From contig NZ_CP058952.1 in the NCBI RefSeq assembly GCF_013423785.1, positions 2,073,665-2,137,664 on the forward strand: a DNA stretch of 64,000 nucleotides, written 5' to 3'. The notes beneath the pieces are model-generated. The model searched no databases and was not told the DNA's origin. It saw only the letters and a program-made list of their open reading frames with translations. Source of the stretch: Chitinibacter fontanus. GTDB lineage: Bacteria; Pseudomonadota; Gammaproteobacteria; Burkholderiales; Chitinibacteraceae. This document shows, piece by piece, positions 45,825 to 56,926 of the stretch. The position numbers were made by a program, and so were the translations under genes. Position 1 is the first letter of the stretch. Each line of letters opens with the position of its first letter.

Positions 45825-47742
45825 GTGGCGTCTCCTCGCTAACTGGCGCCGAAGCGGCCGATGAGGCATTGCTGGCGATGGCTGGATCGCTCGGCAATTT
45901 GCCGGTGAGATAATAATCGAGCACCTTGCGGGCAATTGGGGCGGCTGCTTGTGCACCAAAACCGCCATTTTCCACAATGACCGCTAGTGCAATTGTTGGT
46001 TTGTCGGCAGGGGCAAAGGCAATAAACCATGAGTGGTCGCGTAGCCGCTCTTTAATTGCATTGGCGTTATATTTGGCGCCTTTCAGGCTATAGACCTGCG
46101 CGGTACCCGTTTTACCGGCCGAAACGTAAGGAGCATTTTTAAATACACTAGCACCTGTACCGACCGTCATTACGCCTTCCATGCCGCGAATCACCCGTTC
46201 GATGTTTTCGGGTTTCCAATCCATCGTTTTGACTGGCTTGGGCTCTACCGGGGTGGTTTTACCTGTAGCTGGGTCAGTAATGGATTGCACTGCATGGGGT
46301 TTGAACATCACGCCACGATTGGCCAGCGTGGCGGTGGCATGCGCCATTTGCATTGGGGTGTAGGCGTTGTAACCTTGACCAATACCGATTGACACGGTTT
46401 CGCCCGAATACCATTTTTGCTGCGCGGGTTTTTTAAAGCGTTGTTTCTTCCATTCCGGGCTTGGCAAGATGCCAGGGCGCTCACCGGGTAAATCCGAACC
46501 TGTGGTTTTGCCAAAATCCAGTTCCGACATGGCTTTGGCAATGTTATCAATCCCCATTTGCACAGCCATCTGGTAGAAGTAGGTATCGGATGACAGCGCA
46601 ATCGAGCGGTCAAAGCTCATTGAGCCATAACCCCCTTTTTTCGAGTCATTAAACCGATGCCCGCCATAGATGAAATAGCCGGGGTCAGAGATGGTTTGAT
46701 GCACAATCGGGGTATTGAGCTCTAACGCAGCGATCGCCATAAATGGCTTGAAAGTCGAGCCTGGCGGGTATTCACCGCGTATCGCGCGATTGAGTAAGGG
46801 CTTGTCGATGGATTCGTTCAGCTCGGTCCAGCTTTGCGGGTCGATGCCATCCACAAATAAATTAGGGTCAAAGCCTGGTTGCGAGACGAGCGCCAAAATA
46901 CCACCGGATCGCGGATCGATCGCCACCAAAGAGCCGCGGCGGGCCGCAAATTGTTGCTCCACCATTTGTTGTAACTTGATATCGACCGACAGCGTTAAGT
47001 CTTTGCCCGATTGGGGTGGTGTGCGCTTCAGGGTGCGGACTGCGCGGCCGCCTGAATCAATCTCCACCTGCTCAAAGCCAGTTACGCCATGTAGTTGATC
47101 TTCATAGCTTTGTTCGAGGCCAAGTTTACCGATGTGATCGGTGCCTCGGTAATTGGCCAGCCGGCCATCTTCATCCAGACCTTTGAGGTCTTTGTCATTA
47201 ATCCGGCCAATGTAGCCGATCAAATGGCTGGCCGATTCGCCTTGTGGATACTGTCGAAACAAGCGGGCTTTGATCTCGACACCAGGAAAGCGATAGCTTT
47301 GTGCGGCAAAGCGCGCGACTTCCTCGTCGCTGAGCTTGGTGCGAATCGGCAGCGTTTCAAAATCTTTGGTTTCTTCCTGCAGCTTTTTAAAGCGGCGACG
47401 ATCTTTGGGGGTGATGTCGACGATGCCTTTGAGCCGATTAATGGTGTCTTCCAGATTGCCGACCTTGGACGGCGTAATTTCCAAAGTGTAGGCCGAGAAG
47501 TTGTGCGCCAGCACCACGCCATTGCGGTCACGAATAATGCCGCGTGATGGTGTAATCGGCACCAAGGAAATCCGGTTTTGTTCGGCCAGCGTCATATAGC
47601 GATCGTGCTGCAAAATTTGCAGCCAGACAAAGCGCCCAACCAGTACCCCAAATAGGGTCAGAATAAACAGTGCAGCAACCGCGAGGCGAATTTGGAATGC
47701 ATTGCGCTCGTTGTGCTGATTCATCACGACGCGGCCGTTCAT
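45817..47742 (-). CDS. mrdA: Penicillin-binding protein 2 (MrdA)
   Basis: 641-residue elongation transpeptidase. One N-terminal membrane helix (about 19-42), a pedestal domain (about 60-240), then the transpeptidase: SxxK at Ser329-Lys332 (PGSTFKPF), SSD at 384-386 and KTGT at 544-547. The C-terminal tail is Ala/Ser-rich. It crosslinks glycan made by RodA. AAGG precedes the chosen ATG. A 37-base gap to mreD. Confidence 0.96.
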   Translation of the reverse strand: MNGRVVMNQHNERNAFQIRLAVAALFILTLFGVLVGRFVWLQILQHDRYMTLAEQNRISLVPITPSRGIIRDRNGVVLAHNFSAYTLEITPSKVGNLEDTINRLKGIVDITPKDRRRFKKLQEETKDFETLPIRTKLSDEEVARFAAQSYRFPGVEIKARLFRQYPQGESASHLIGYIGRINDKDLKGLDEDGRLANYRGTDHIGKLGLEQSYEDQLHGVTGFEQVEIDSGGRAVRTLKRTPPQSGKDLTLSVDIKLQQMVEQQFAARRGSLVAIDPRSGGILALVSQPGFDPNLFVDGIDPQSWTELNESIDKPLLNRAIRGEYPPGSTFKPFMAIAALELNTPIVHQTISDPGYFIYGGHRFNDSKKGGYGSMSFDRSIALSSDTYFYQMAVQMGIDNIAKAMSELDFGKTTGSDLPGERPGILPSPEWKKQRFKKPAQQKWYSGETVSIGIGQGYNAYTPMQMAHATATLANRGVMFKPHAVQSITDPATGKTTPVEPKPVKTMDWKPENIERVIRGMEGVMTVGTGASVFKNAPYVSAGKTGTAQVYSLKGAKYNANAIKERLRDHSWFIAFAPADKPTIALAVIVENGGFGAQAAAPIARKVLDYYLTGKLPSDPAIASNASSAASAPVSEETPRD

Positions 47743-47779
47743 TGCGCGGCCTTTGCGTGAAAGGGCAAGTCAAATACCT

Positions 47780-48286
47780 TCATAGCTCGTCCGGTACATC
47801 CTTGCGTTGATACATAATCATCAGATTTGACAGTGGTGGCCACAAAAATGCCGCCAGCAAACTACCGGCAAAATAGCCCCAGCCAATAAAGCTGGCGCCC
47901 ATTAGTAGCCGGATAGCCAGCATAATCGATTGCGAGAGTAGTAGTAGTGCTAGCGCAACCAGTGCTTGTTGCCAGAATGGAAACACGGCCAGCTGGCGCT
48001 GGCGGGATAATGCCAGATAGGTGATCACGGTATACGCTAACGCGTGTTGGCCTAGTACATTGCCGTCGGCAACATCCATCAGAATCCCAAGTAAAAATGC
48101 CCAAGCAATTCCGAAGCGGCGCGGTTGGTTTAGTGTCCAGTAAATGATCAGCAGCGCAACAAAATCAGGCGCAAAACTAATTGCCGTAATTTGCCATGGC
48201 AGCAAATTGATCAAGAGCGCGATCACAAATGAGAAGAAAATAAAACCGCCCCCTACAGGGCGTAGCATTTGGCGACTAATCGGCAT
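47780..48286 (-). CDS. mreD: Rod-shape determining protein MreD
   Basis: 168 residues, five to six hydrophobic helices, with the conserved LLPWQITAISFAPDFVALLIIYW and FGIAWAFLLGILMDVADG. It links MreB-MreC to the RodA/PBP2 complex. The ATG overlaps the mreC stop (TGATG). Confidence 0.93.
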   Translation of the reverse strand: MPISRQMLRPVGGGFIFFSFVIALLINLLPWQITAISFAPDFVALLIIYWTLNQPRRFGIAWAFLLGILMDVADGNVLGQHALAYTVITYLALSRQRQLAVFPFWQQALVALALLLLSQSIMLAIRLLMGASFIGWGYFAGSLLAAFLWPPLSNLMIMYQRKDVPDEL

Positions 48287-49170
48287 CAGTGTCCCTTTGC
48301 TTTCGGGGCCGGAGTGGCTTCTGGATAGGGAGGCAGCGGGGCTGGCGCATTGAGCAGTAACAAGAAGCGATGCTGATCAATTGCTGCCAGCGTCTGGCAT
48401 TGAATGCGCGCAAAGGCGGTACCCGCCGAGCGCTCAACCTTGGTCACTTTCGCTACGGGTAGCCCTGCCGGATAAACGCCATCAATCCCTGAGGTCAGCA
48501 GTACATCCCCAACTTGAATATCGACATTCGGTGCCATATTGCGCACTTCCAGTGGGTTTTGGCGGCCAGCACCGTACACCACTGTTCGCAACTGATTGCG
48601 GCCAACCACGACCGGTACCATGTGATCGCGATCAGAAATTAAGCGCACTTCGCTGGTCATTGGCTGTACGCGGATCACTTGGCCGACTACACCGCTGGCA
48701 TCGAGCGCAATTTGCCCCTCGGTTACACCCGAGCGTTGTCCCAGATCGACGATGAGTTTGGCACCAAACGGGTCACGCCCATTATATAAAATCTGCGTGA
48801 GCTGACTTTGGCGCGGATTGTTTTCGCTGGCAACGCGCAGGGCACGCAAATGGGCGTTTTCTTTTTCCAGCGCTTTCAGGCGCATTTCCTGCCCTTGGGC
48901 AATCAAACGCGCATCATTTAGCTGCCGATTTTCAGAAATTAGCTCACTTTGGCGTTGCAAAAAGCTACTCGCTTCGATCACCGCATTGGTTGGCGCAGTC
49001 GCCAGCCATTGCAATGGATACAGAGCGATCGAAATCTGCTCACGCACGCGGCCAAGCAAATGGTTGTAAGCATCGCCAACGATCAAAGCCACTGAGAGGG
49101 TTGAAAAAATCAACACCCGAGTCAGTGGTTTGGGGCCCTGCTTAAAGAACGTAGGTTGAGTGGCTTGCAT
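48286..49170 (-). CDS. mreC: Rod-shape determining protein MreC
   Basis: 294 residues from MQATQPTFFKQGPKPL. One membrane helix near 20-38, a coiled coil (about 55-105), then the beta-rich domain with ILYNGRDPFGAKLIVDLGQ and GDVLLTSGIDGVYPAGLPV. It scaffolds the elongation complex in the periplasm. A start ten codons earlier would lie inside the upstream hairpin and adds non-family residues. Confidence 0.93.
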   Translation of the reverse strand: MQATQPTFFKQGPKPLTRVLIFSTLSVALIVGDAYNHLLGRVREQISIALYPLQWLATAPTNAVIEASSFLQRQSELISENRQLNDARLIAQGQEMRLKALEKENAHLRALRVASENNPRQSQLTQILYNGRDPFGAKLIVDLGQRSGVTEGQIALDASGVVGQVIRVQPMTSEVRLISDRDHMVPVVVGRNQLRTVVYGAGRQNPLEVRNMAPNVDIQVGDVLLTSGIDGVYPAGLPVAKVTKVERSAGTAFARIQCQTLAAIDQHRFLLLLNAPAPLPPYPEATPAPKAKGH

Positions 49171-49178
49171 AATGGCAT

Positions 49179-49228
49179 GGGGTATGTGCCAAAAGGCCAT
49201 ACTATGTATGGCCTTTGTTGGTATACCC
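49179..49228. repeat. Intergenic GGGGTAT...ATACCC element with 11-bp hairpin (copy E)
   Basis: Between mreB and mreC. An AAAGGCCATAC/GTATGGCCTTT perfect 11-bp stem with a 3-base loop lies inside outer GGGTAT/ATACCC ends. It could reduce read-through from mreB into mreC or stabilise the mreB transcript. The right arm resembles copies C and D. Confidence 0.6.
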
Positions 49229-49237
49229 GATTAAATC

Positions 49238-50365
<1,128 letters not shown>

Positions 50366-50515
50366 TTAATGCTGCATTGCGGTATGTCGCTCATCGCGTG
50401 CAGGCCAAGCTTTGTCTTGATTCCAACCCATTTAGTTCTCGGGTGGGAGAATCAAACCCAATATGATACCCTATTGTGTTGACGTTATTGAAGGTTTTAC
50501 GGGGTAAATACGACC

Positions 50516-50803
50516 ATGTCTTTGTCACAGGACGATGTACGCCGCATTGCTCGCTTGGCCCGCATTGCGGTAAGCGACGATGAGGTGACTGCTAGCCAGT
50601 CCCAATTGAATCAACTTTTTGCGCTGATCGAAGAAATGCGCGCCGTGGATACCGAAGGTATTGAGCCGATGGCCCATGCGCAGGACGTCATGTTGCGTCT
50701 GCGTGAAGATGTTGCCACAGCCCCAAATCGTCGCGATGCCTTCCAAGCCGTTGCACCGAGCGTGGAAAACGGGCTGTATCTGGTACCGAAAGTAATCGAG
50801 TGA
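50516..50803 (+). CDS. gatC: Asp-tRNA(Asn)/Glu-tRNA(Gln) amidotransferase subunit C
   Basis: 95 residues: [18 protein letters not shown] at the start, then [20 protein letters not shown] and VLRLREDV near the middle, GatC markers. It is a small subunit that stabilises GatA in GatCAB, which makes Gln-tRNA(Gln) and/or Asn-tRNA(Asn). Presence implies the indirect pathway. Followed by gatA after about 60 bases. Confidence 0.96.
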   Translation: MSLSQDDVRRIARLARIAVSDDEVTASQSQLNQLFALIEEMRAVDTEGIEPMAHAQDVMLRLREDVATAPNRRDAFQAVAPSVENGLYLVPKVIE

Positions 50804-50862
50804 TTTGATAAGGAGTGAGGGATACGGTGTGAGGGTGATTCCCGCCTATCTTTCAAAGCGAT

Positions 50863-52308
50863 ATGCAAACTTTAAAACAACAGATTGACGCGCTGGCCGC
50901 AGGCCAAACGACTTCGGTTGCCTTGGTTACCGAATGTTTGGCGCAAATCGCCGCGCACAATGCCAAACTAAATGCTTTGGTCACAATTAATGGCGAGCAA
51001 GCCTTGGCTGCCGCAGCAGCGGCCGATGCCGCGCGTGCCGCAGGCGACACCCGCCCTATGCTCGGTGTGCCGCTGATTCATAAAGACATCTTCTGCCACG
51101 AAGGCTGGAAAACCAGCTGCGGCAGCAAAATGCTGGATAATTTTATCGCCCCGTATTCATCACAAGTCGCGGAAAACTGCGATGCCGCTGGTTTCATTGT
51201 GGTGGCGCGTGCCAATATGGACGAATTCGCGATGGGTTCGGCCAATGAAAACAGCTTTTACGGCGCGGTGAAAAACCCGTGGGATACCAAAGCCGTTCCT
51301 GGCGGTTCATCAGGTGGCTCAGCCGCTGCGGTGGCGGCAGGTTTTACGGCGGTAGCTACCGGCACCGATACTGGCGGCTCGATTCGCCAACCGGCGGCGT
51401 TCTGCGGTATTACTGGTATCAAACCAACCTACGGCATTGTCAGCCGTTATGGCATGGTGGCGTATGCGAGCTCCTTGGATCAAGGCGGCCCGATGGCGCA
51501 CACTGCCGAAGATTGTGCGCTGATGCTCAACGTAATGGCAGGCTTTGATGAGCGCGACTCAACCAGCCTTGAGCACGCTAAAGAAGACTACACGCGTGAT
51601 CTGGCGACGCCACTCGCTGGACTGAAAATCGGTTTGCCACGCGAGTATTTTGCTGATGGGCTGAATCCTGAAGTCGCCACAGCGATCAATGCTGCGATTG
51701 AGCAATACAAAGCTCTGGGGGCGACAATTGTCGATATCAGCTTGCCCAATACCAAGCTGGCAATTCCATCGTACTACGTGATTGCACCAGCAGAAGCGTC
51801 AAGTAACTTGTCGCGTTTTGACGGCGTACGTTACGGCCATCGCACCGCCAAAACCGGCAATCTAGACGATATGTACGAGCAAACGCGCGCCGAAGGCTTT
51901 GGTGCCGAAGTCAAACGCCGTATTTTGACTGGAGCCTATGTACTCAGCCACGGCTACTACGATGCCTACTATATTAAGGCGCAAAAAGTTCGCCGCCTGA
52001 TCGCCAATGATTTCCAAGCTGCGTTTGCCCAGTGCGATGTGATCATGGGGCCGGTCACGCCAAGTACCGCTTGGAATGTCGGCGAGAAAAACGCTGATCC
52101 AATCGCTGTGTATCTGGAAGATATCTACACGCTGGGCGTTAACTTAGCGGGCTTGCCCGGCATGAGCGTACCAGTCGGCTTCGCATCTAACGGCCACCCA
52201 ATCGGCCTGCAAATTATTGGTAATTACTTTAGCGAGGCCAAAATGCTTGGCGTTGCACACCAATATCAGCAAGCCACCGATTGGCATACGCGTAGCCCGA
52301 GCCTGTAA
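50863..52308 (+). CDS. gatA: Asp/Glu-tRNA amidotransferase subunit A
   Basis: 481 residues, amidase-signature fold. The Ser-cisSer-Lys triad is Ser173 (in TGGSIRQPA), Ser149 (in [11 protein letters not shown]) and Lys74 (in PLIHKDIFC). It hydrolyses glutamine and channels ammonia to GatB. The C-terminal substrate-recognition region around [10 protein letters not shown] is present. Confidence 0.97.
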   Translation: MQTLKQQIDALAAGQTTSVALVTECLAQIAAHNAKLNALVTINGEQALAAAAAADAARAAGDTRPMLGVPLIHKDIFCHEGWKTSCGSKMLDNFIAPYSSQVAENCDAAGFIVVARANMDEFAMGSANENSFYGAVKNPWDTKAVPGGSSGGSAAAVAAGFTAVATGTDTGGSIRQPAAFCGITGIKPTYGIVSRYGMVAYASSLDQGGPMAHTAEDCALMLNVMAGFDERDSTSLEHAKEDYTRDLATPLAGLKIGLPREYFADGLNPEVATAINAAIEQYKALGATIVDISLPNTKLAIPSYYVIAPAEASSNLSRFDGVRYGHRTAKTGNLDDMYEQTRAEGFGAEVKRRILTGAYVLSHGYYDAYYIKAQKVRRLIANDFQAAFAQCDVIMGPVTPSTAWNVGEKNADPIAVYLEDIYTLGVNLAGLPGMSVPVGFASNGHPIGLQIIGNYFSEAKMLGVAHQYQQATDWHTRSPSL

Positions 52309-52312
52309 AACC

Positions 52313-53065
52313 ATGCAGTTGCGCGACGTTGCTCATTTGGAAACTCTAACTAGCAGTGCGTGGCCAGCCCTTGCCAACGAGTATCTCGATGGCTGGGTGC
52401 TGCGCTTTGCTGCGGGCTATACCAAGCGAGCAAATTCGGTCACACCGATGTGGCAAGGTGATTTACCTATGCTGCAAAAAGTCGCGTATTGCGAGCAACG
52501 CTATCAGCAGCAGGGCTTGCCCGCGCTGTTTAAGCTATCACCAGCAGCGCAAGCGCTCGATGATGTTTTACTTGAGCGTGGTTACGACTTGATTGATTAC
52601 TGCTCAGTGCAAAGCCGCTCACTGCAAGCGGGTGATTTTGCCCTTGATGTGGCCGTACAGAGTAGCGACAAGGTGAGCGCAGACTGGTTTAGCCGTTTTG
52701 CTGAGCTCAATCATGTGCCTGAGTCACATCAGGCCACTGCATGGCAAATGCTATCGAGCTATGCCTGCCCGACGCAATTTGCCACTTTGTTCCACGATGG
52801 CAAGGCAGTGGCTTGTGCATTAGCAGTGCTGCAATTTAATACCGTACTACTGTATGACGTGGTAACCCTTGCTGAGCAACGCCGCCAAGGCTATGCCCGT
52901 CGTTTGGTGTCGCATTTGCTGGCTTGGTCGCAGCAGCAGGGCGCGACTAAAGCGGTGTTGCAGGTCGTCGCCGCCAATCACGCTGCTTGTGCCTTGTACG
53001 CGCAACTGGGTTTTACTGAAGAATATCCATATTGGTATCGCCGTCAGTCTGACGGCGCAATTTAA
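52313..53065 (+). CDS. GNAT family N-acetyltransferase between gatA and gatB
   Basis: 250 residues. The C-terminal half has the GNAT CoA site: [18 protein letters not shown], then [20 protein letters not shown] and a Tyr-rich end. The N-terminal half ([24 protein letters not shown]) resembles acetyltransferases seen near other housekeeping genes. Start [10 protein letters not shown] lies four bases after the gatA stop. Substrate unknown. The insertion into the gat operon is notable. It ends about 20 bases before gatB. Confidence 0.88.
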   Translation: MQLRDVAHLETLTSSAWPALANEYLDGWVLRFAAGYTKRANSVTPMWQGDLPMLQKVAYCEQRYQQQGLPALFKLSPAAQALDDVLLERGYDLIDYCSVQSRSLQAGDFALDVAVQSSDKVSADWFSRFAELNHVPESHQATAWQMLSSYACPTQFATLFHDGKAVACALAVLQFNTVLLYDVVTLAEQRRQGYARRLVSHLLAWSQQQGATKAVLQVVAANHAACALYAQLGFTEEYPYWYRRQSDGAI

Positions 53066-53085
53066 AAGACAAGAGAGACAAAACC

Positions 53086-54528
53086 ATGAAATGGGAAGTT
53101 GTCATCGGGCTTGAGGTACATACCCAGCTCACCACCAAATCTAAAATTTTCTCCGCCGCCAGCACCGCGTTTGGCGCGGCGCCAAACACGCAAACTGCGG
53201 TCGTTGATATTGCGCTACCCGGCGCGCTGCCGGTGATGAACCGTGCGGCGGTCGAAAAAGCCATTCAGTTTGGCTTGGCCATTGGCGCCAAAGTAAACCG
53301 CAAATCAATCTTTGCGCGTAAAAATTACTTCTACCCTGATTTGCCGAAGGGCTACCAAATCAGCCAGTTCGAGCTGCCAGTGGTGGAAGGCGGCCAGCTC
53401 ACCATTCAGGTGCAGCCTGCCAAGGGTGACCCGTACGAGAAAGTCATCAACCTGACCCGCGCGCATCTAGAAGAAGATGCCGGTAAATCGGTGCACGAAG
53501 ACTTCCACGGCGCATCCGGCATTGACCTGAACCGCGCCGGTACGCCGCTGCTCGAAATCGTTTCCGAGCCAGAAATGCGCTCGGCCGCCGAAGCGGTGGC
53601 CTATGCCAAAGCCTTGTATTCATTGGTAACCTGGATCGGCATTTGCGACGGCAATATGCAGGAAGGCAGCTTCCGTTGCGACGTGAACGTGTCGGTGCGC
53701 CCCGAAGGCCAAGCCGAGTTCGGCACGCGCCGCGAGATCAAAAACCTGAACTCGTTCAAATTCATTGAGCAGGCTATCAAGTACGAAGTGCAATGGCAGA
53801 TCGACGAAATCGAATCCGGCCGCAAAATCCAGCAAGCCACGATTCTGTTCGACCCAGACAGCGGCGAAACCCGCATGATGCGCAGCAAAGAAGACGCGCA
53901 CGACTACCGCTACTTCCCCGATCCAGACTTGCCGCCACTGGTAATCAGCGAGGAATGGGTGGAGCGCGTACAGCGCGAATTGCCAGAGCTACCCGTCGCG
54001 ATGCAAGCGCGCTTCGCCGAGCAGTATGGCCTATCTGCCTACGACGCCCGCACGCTCACCGCCAGCAAAGAGCTGGCCGCATTCTTCGAAGCTACCGTCG
54101 CAGCCGGTGCCGATGCCAAACTGGCCGCCAACTGGATCATGGGCGACATCTCCGCCACGCTGAATCGCGAAGAGAAAACCATCGTCGATAGCCCAGTGAA
54201 TGCCGAAGCGCTGGCCGGCTTGATCAAGCGCATTTCGGACAACACCATCAACAACAAAACCGCCAAAGACGTTTTGAAAAAAATGTGGGACAGCGGCGAT
54301 GCGGCTGATGTGATTATCGAGCGCGATGGTCTGAAACAAGAAACCGACACCGGCGCGATTGAAGCGATTGTTGACGCGGTACTGGCGGCCAATCCGAAAG
54401 CGATTGAGGAATATCGCAGCGGGAAAGAGAAGGCGCTCAATGCCTTGGTCGGCCAAGTGATGAAAGGCTCAGGCGGCAAAGCCAATCCGGGGATGGCGTT
54501 GGAGTTGTTGAAGAAAAAAGTAGGTTGA
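53086..54528 (+). CDS. gatB: Asp/Glu-tRNA amidotransferase subunit B
   Basis: 480 residues with [17 protein letters not shown] at the start, [19 protein letters not shown] near 145-163, [18 protein letters not shown] near 265-285, and a C-terminal YqeY-like tail domain (about 330-480). It activates the tRNA-linked acid and binds the tRNA. Codon use here is GC-rich compared with flanking genes. It is last in the gat operon and is followed by a clear terminator. Confidence 0.97.
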   Translation: MKWEVVIGLEVHTQLTTKSKIFSAASTAFGAAPNTQTAVVDIALPGALPVMNRAAVEKAIQFGLAIGAKVNRKSIFARKNYFYPDLPKGYQISQFELPVVEGGQLTIQVQPAKGDPYEKVINLTRAHLEEDAGKSVHEDFHGASGIDLNRAGTPLLEIVSEPEMRSAAEAVAYAKALYSLVTWIGICDGNMQEGSFRCDVNVSVRPEGQAEFGTRREIKNLNSFKFIEQAIKYEVQWQIDEIESGRKIQQATILFDPDSGETRMMRSKEDAHDYRYFPDPDLPPLVISEEWVERVQRELPELPVAMQARFAEQYGLSAYDARTLTASKELAAFFEATVAAGADAKLAANWIMGDISATLNREEKTIVDSPVNAEALAGLIKRISDNTINNKTAKDVLKKMWDSGDAADVIIERDGLKQETDTGAIEAIVDAVLAANPKAIEEYRSGKEKALNALVGQVMKGSGGKANPGMALELLKKKVG

Positions 54529-54535
54529 TATTTAA

Positions 54536-54572
54536 GGCGGGTTATGCGGAAGCATAATCCGCCTTTGTCTTT
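54536..54572 (+). terminator. Rho-independent terminator of the gat operon
   Basis: GGCGGgTTATGC pairs with GCATAAtCCGCC, giving a 12-pair stem with one wobble and a 4-base loop, followed by a T-rich tract. It begins eight bases after the gatB stop. Confidence 0.88.
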
Positions 54573-54680
54573 TAGCTATCACAAAGTTGCTGAAGACTAA
54601 GGAGCTATCAATTCAGCCCCACGCTCTGTAAAACTTTGAATTTTGCATGAAATGCATACGCTATTAATCAGGAACAAAAA

Positions 54681-55187
54681 ATGTTGTTCGGAATTATTAT
54701 CTTGCTCGCATTTGTACTTATACCAATTGCCGTGATTGTGATTCCCGTTTTATTAACCAAGAGTGAAATTAAGCAAGCTGAACTCAGTGGGCCACTAAGA
54801 ACTGGTACTAAATTAATTCGCCTCGTCGCAACAGTAGTATGTGTTTTTATGAGCTACGGAGCCTATAAAACAGGCCATAGTATATTTGCTTTTTATTGTT
54901 TACTTGCCACGTTATTGATTTATTGCGCTTTGACTGCGCAAGGTTTTGAAGATCGTTTTTATGCGGAAGCTGCACGTCAACATTGCAAAATATTGGCCAT
55001 AACCGCTGGTATTATTCTGATTTCGGCCTCAGTTCTCATTCTCCATAATTTTCTCTCTACCGAACCTAATTTCAAGTTATTGAAAGCCACCTCAGGGATA
55101 CTGGTCGTTTATGGAGTTATATATGCGCAACGTATTGAGTTTATGCGATGGCTGAAATGGGTTTTTAGACTTCGTAGCTCCGATTAA
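54681..55187 (+). CDS. Unknown membrane protein with about five helices
   Basis: 168 residues. Hydrophobic helices lie near 2-27, 50-66, 72-90, 104-123 and 131-148; the C-terminal end is basic (IEFMRWLKWVFRLRS). I do not recognise the family. AGGAA precedes the ATG. It is notably A/T-rich compared with gatB, and it lies next to a repeat-rich gap, which suggests a variable region. Confidence 0.68.
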   Translation: MLFGIIILLAFVLIPIAVIVIPVLLTKSEIKQAELSGPLRTGTKLIRLVATVVCVFMSYGAYKTGHSIFAFYCLLATLLIYCALTAQGFEDRFYAEAARQHCKILAITAGIILISASVLILHNFLSTEPNFKLLKATSGILVVYGVIYAQRIEFMRWLKWVFRLRSSD

Positions 55188-55272
55188 AGGTAGAGAAATC
55201 GGAGACAATCCCGCGTAATTGGATGTACAAAATAGCAGGATCATTCTGGCGGTTTTTCTTTCTCTGCAACAA

Positions 55273-55299
55273 CAATCAACGGGCATTGGCGGCTGTGCG
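55273..55299 (+). repeat. 27-base dispersed repeat, copy 1
   Basis: Begins CAATCAACGGGCATTGGC and ends GTGCG. Differs from copy 2 at three of 27 positions. Confidence 0.7.
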
Positions 55300-55307
55300 C
55301 CGCGGCA

Positions 55308-55339
55308 CTGACTTTCTTTGCTTCGCCAAAGAAAGTCAG
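55308..55339. repeat. Perfect 13-bp hairpin in the repeat region
   Basis: CTGACTTTCTTTG pairs with CAAAGAAAGTCAG around a CTTCGC loop, and a further AAAGAAAGG follows. Similar CTTTCTTTG/CAAAGAAAG hairpins are, to my knowledge, dispersed in other Proteobacteria. It could fold as DNA or RNA; no gene end is close. Confidence 0.7.
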
Positions 55340-55629
55340 CAAAGAAAGGCGCCCCGGGCGAAAAGAGCTCCGCGCTGTTAGCCTTAGGCCACGGCCTACG
55401 CTAAGGCAACAAGTTGCCAAGCTCCGTCATGCCTTGCAGCGTCGTGAGCCAAACAAAAGGCTGTTTGTCTCCCACCTTGCTGCGGTTTTCGCTACACGGG
55501 AAGCCAAGCCCTAACCTCACTAGTGTGGTAAATACTGGTGGCTGTATTGTTCTGAAGGCTTTGTCGATATTTGCTTTACTGACTATACCCCTGCGTTAGT
55601 TGGTGCTGATCGCCGAGGAGCCGCGTAGT

Positions 55630-55649
55630 CCGGCGGGCGAAACCGCCGG
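55630..55649. repeat. GC-rich inverted repeat in the repeat region
   Basis: CCGGCGG and CCGCCGG form a perfect 7-bp stem around a GCGAAA loop. It lies between copies 1 and 2 of the 27-base repeat. Confidence 0.55.
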
Positions 55650-55719
55650 TGTACCGCCTGCGCAGCTGGCACATGCCATCGTGAATCAAAAAATGCAGAT
55701 TTGTACTGCCCACAAAATT

Positions 55720-55746
55720 CAATCAACCGGCATTGGCTGCTATGCG
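55720..55746 (+). repeat. 27-base dispersed repeat, copy 2
   Basis: Starts CAATCAACCGGCATTGGC; an upstream CACAAAATT stretch also resembles copy 3. It lies just beside the end of the ankyrin gene. Confidence 0.7.
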
Positions 55747-55754
55747 TCTGTGGC

Positions 55755-56681
55755 TTATTTAAGGTTCCGCTTAATGACTTGAATCATCTCTGGCGAGTAA
55801 ATGCCTTGGGTTTTGATTGCATCTTTGACGGTTTTGCCAGCGATGTTTTTTAGTGCTGGATTGGCACCGGCTTTGAAGAGTGCATCGACGCAATCGACAT
55901 TACCGAATTTTATATTTTGCATCAGCACACTTTCCTTGGTGTCGATGCGCAGAGCGTTGATGTTTGCGCCGTGATCCATTAGCAATTTGACCCGTGCAGC
56001 TGCTTGCGGATCGGGTTTCTCGCTTGAATCGTTATCTCGCTGACAAACCACATGCAAAGGGGTTATTCCGTCGATTGTTGAGGCCGCGGTAGCGTCGGCA
56101 CCTGCGTTAATAAGTAGTTGTAAGCTTTGTAAATCAAGGGTGCCTGTATTGAGTGGGGTGTAGCCATTTGGCGTTTTAAGTTTGGCATTGGCGCCTGCTT
56201 TGAGTAGTTTGGCGATCACCTCAGGGCGTGGCGGGGTGAGGTTCATGCCACTGACGAGCATCAGTGGTGTTTGGGTTTGAGTCGGGTCGAACTGGTTTAC
56301 ATTGACGCCAGCCTTCAGATAGAGATCGACCATGCGTTTATCATCGGGGCTGTCTTTGTAGTTAGCCAATGTAAACAGAAAGGGCGACATTCCAAATGAG
56401 CCAATATCATCGATTTTTAGCTTGGGATTCTCTAACAGTATTTCGAGTAATTGCGGGCAGCGGCGATAGGCTGCAACGTCGACTGCGGTCATTCCGGTCG
56501 AGTTGATTTTATGCGGGTTAGCACCTTTTTTTAGCAGTGCATTGACGCTTGCTAGGTCTTTCGGCTTTTTTTCGGTGCAATAATTATCGGCTGCAATGGT
56601 GAGGTCTGCATCTAAATTAGCGTAGCAGGGGGCTGCGAGCGCGAGTAGCAGTGTTGTGCTTAGGGTGCGGGCAAATTTCAT
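55755..56681 (-). CDS. Exported ankyrin-repeat protein
   Basis: 308 residues from MKFARTLSTT; a signal peptide ends near PCYAN (about residue 22). Several ankyrin repeats follow, such as VNALLKKGANPHKINSTGMT, ANAKLKTPNGYTPL, LLINAGADATAASTIDGITPLHVV and VDALFKAGANPALKNIAGKT. An early Cys pair (TEKK-near and RRC) may be disulfide-linked. Periplasmic ankyrin proteins often bind other proteins, but a partner is not visible. AGGA precedes the start. Its 3' end borders repeat copy 2. Confidence 0.88.
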   Translation of the reverse strand: MKFARTLSTTLLLALAAPCYANLDADLTIAADNYCTEKKPKDLASVNALLKKGANPHKINSTGMTAVDVAAYRRCPQLLEILLENPKLKIDDIGSFGMSPFLFTLANYKDSPDDKRMVDLYLKAGVNVNQFDPTQTQTPLMLVSGMNLTPPRPEVIAKLLKAGANAKLKTPNGYTPLNTGTLDLQSLQLLINAGADATAASTIDGITPLHVVCQRDNDSSEKPDPQAAARVKLLMDHGANINALRIDTKESVLMQNIKFGNVDCVDALFKAGANPALKNIAGKTVKDAIKTQGIYSPEMIQVIKRNLK

Positions 56682-56926
56682 ACGATTATCCTGAATATAG
56701 TTTAGTTGCATTTGTTATTTTGCAGAAAGCTATATGTCTTGTAAATGTAGGAGCAAGGAAGCTCTTTCGTGTTGTGTAATCAGTTTTTCTGCACTAGATG
56801 TCAGCCCGAGGGTGCCGCTTTTGCTAAGGTGGTAAACCGCTAAGCGTGGTTATGCCGTGCTCCTCCGGCGCAGCCGCCAAGCCATTGCTGTGGTCCACAA
56901 TGGCTGGTTTTTCAGTCCACAATATT

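Larger units (their letters stand above)
55188..55754. other. Repeat-rich region without convincing genes
   Basis: About 560 bases. It holds two copies of a 27-base repeat, a 13-bp perfect hairpin, a second inverted repeat and GC-rich patches that look unlike the flanks. Short reading frames exist on both strands but have no ribosome site or protein-like composition. It may be remains of a mobile or REP-like element, or intergenic scrap. Confidence 0.5.

Noticed and set aside
45825-45977. A 51-codon N-terminal extension of rodA
   Set aside because: It lies inside mrdA in another frame and is unlike RodA; the GTG with AGGAG fits better.
49171-49200. An earlier start for mreC
   Set aside because: It would place the first codons in the hairpin and add residues absent from the family.
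53793-54485. Long antisense and alternate frames in gatB
   Set aside because: They arise from high GC at third positions in gatB; products are Arg/Ala rich and unlike proteins.
55414-55782. Two 60-codon frames in the repeat-rich gap
   Set aside because: No ribosome site, and both run across repeats and hairpins; more likely non-coding.
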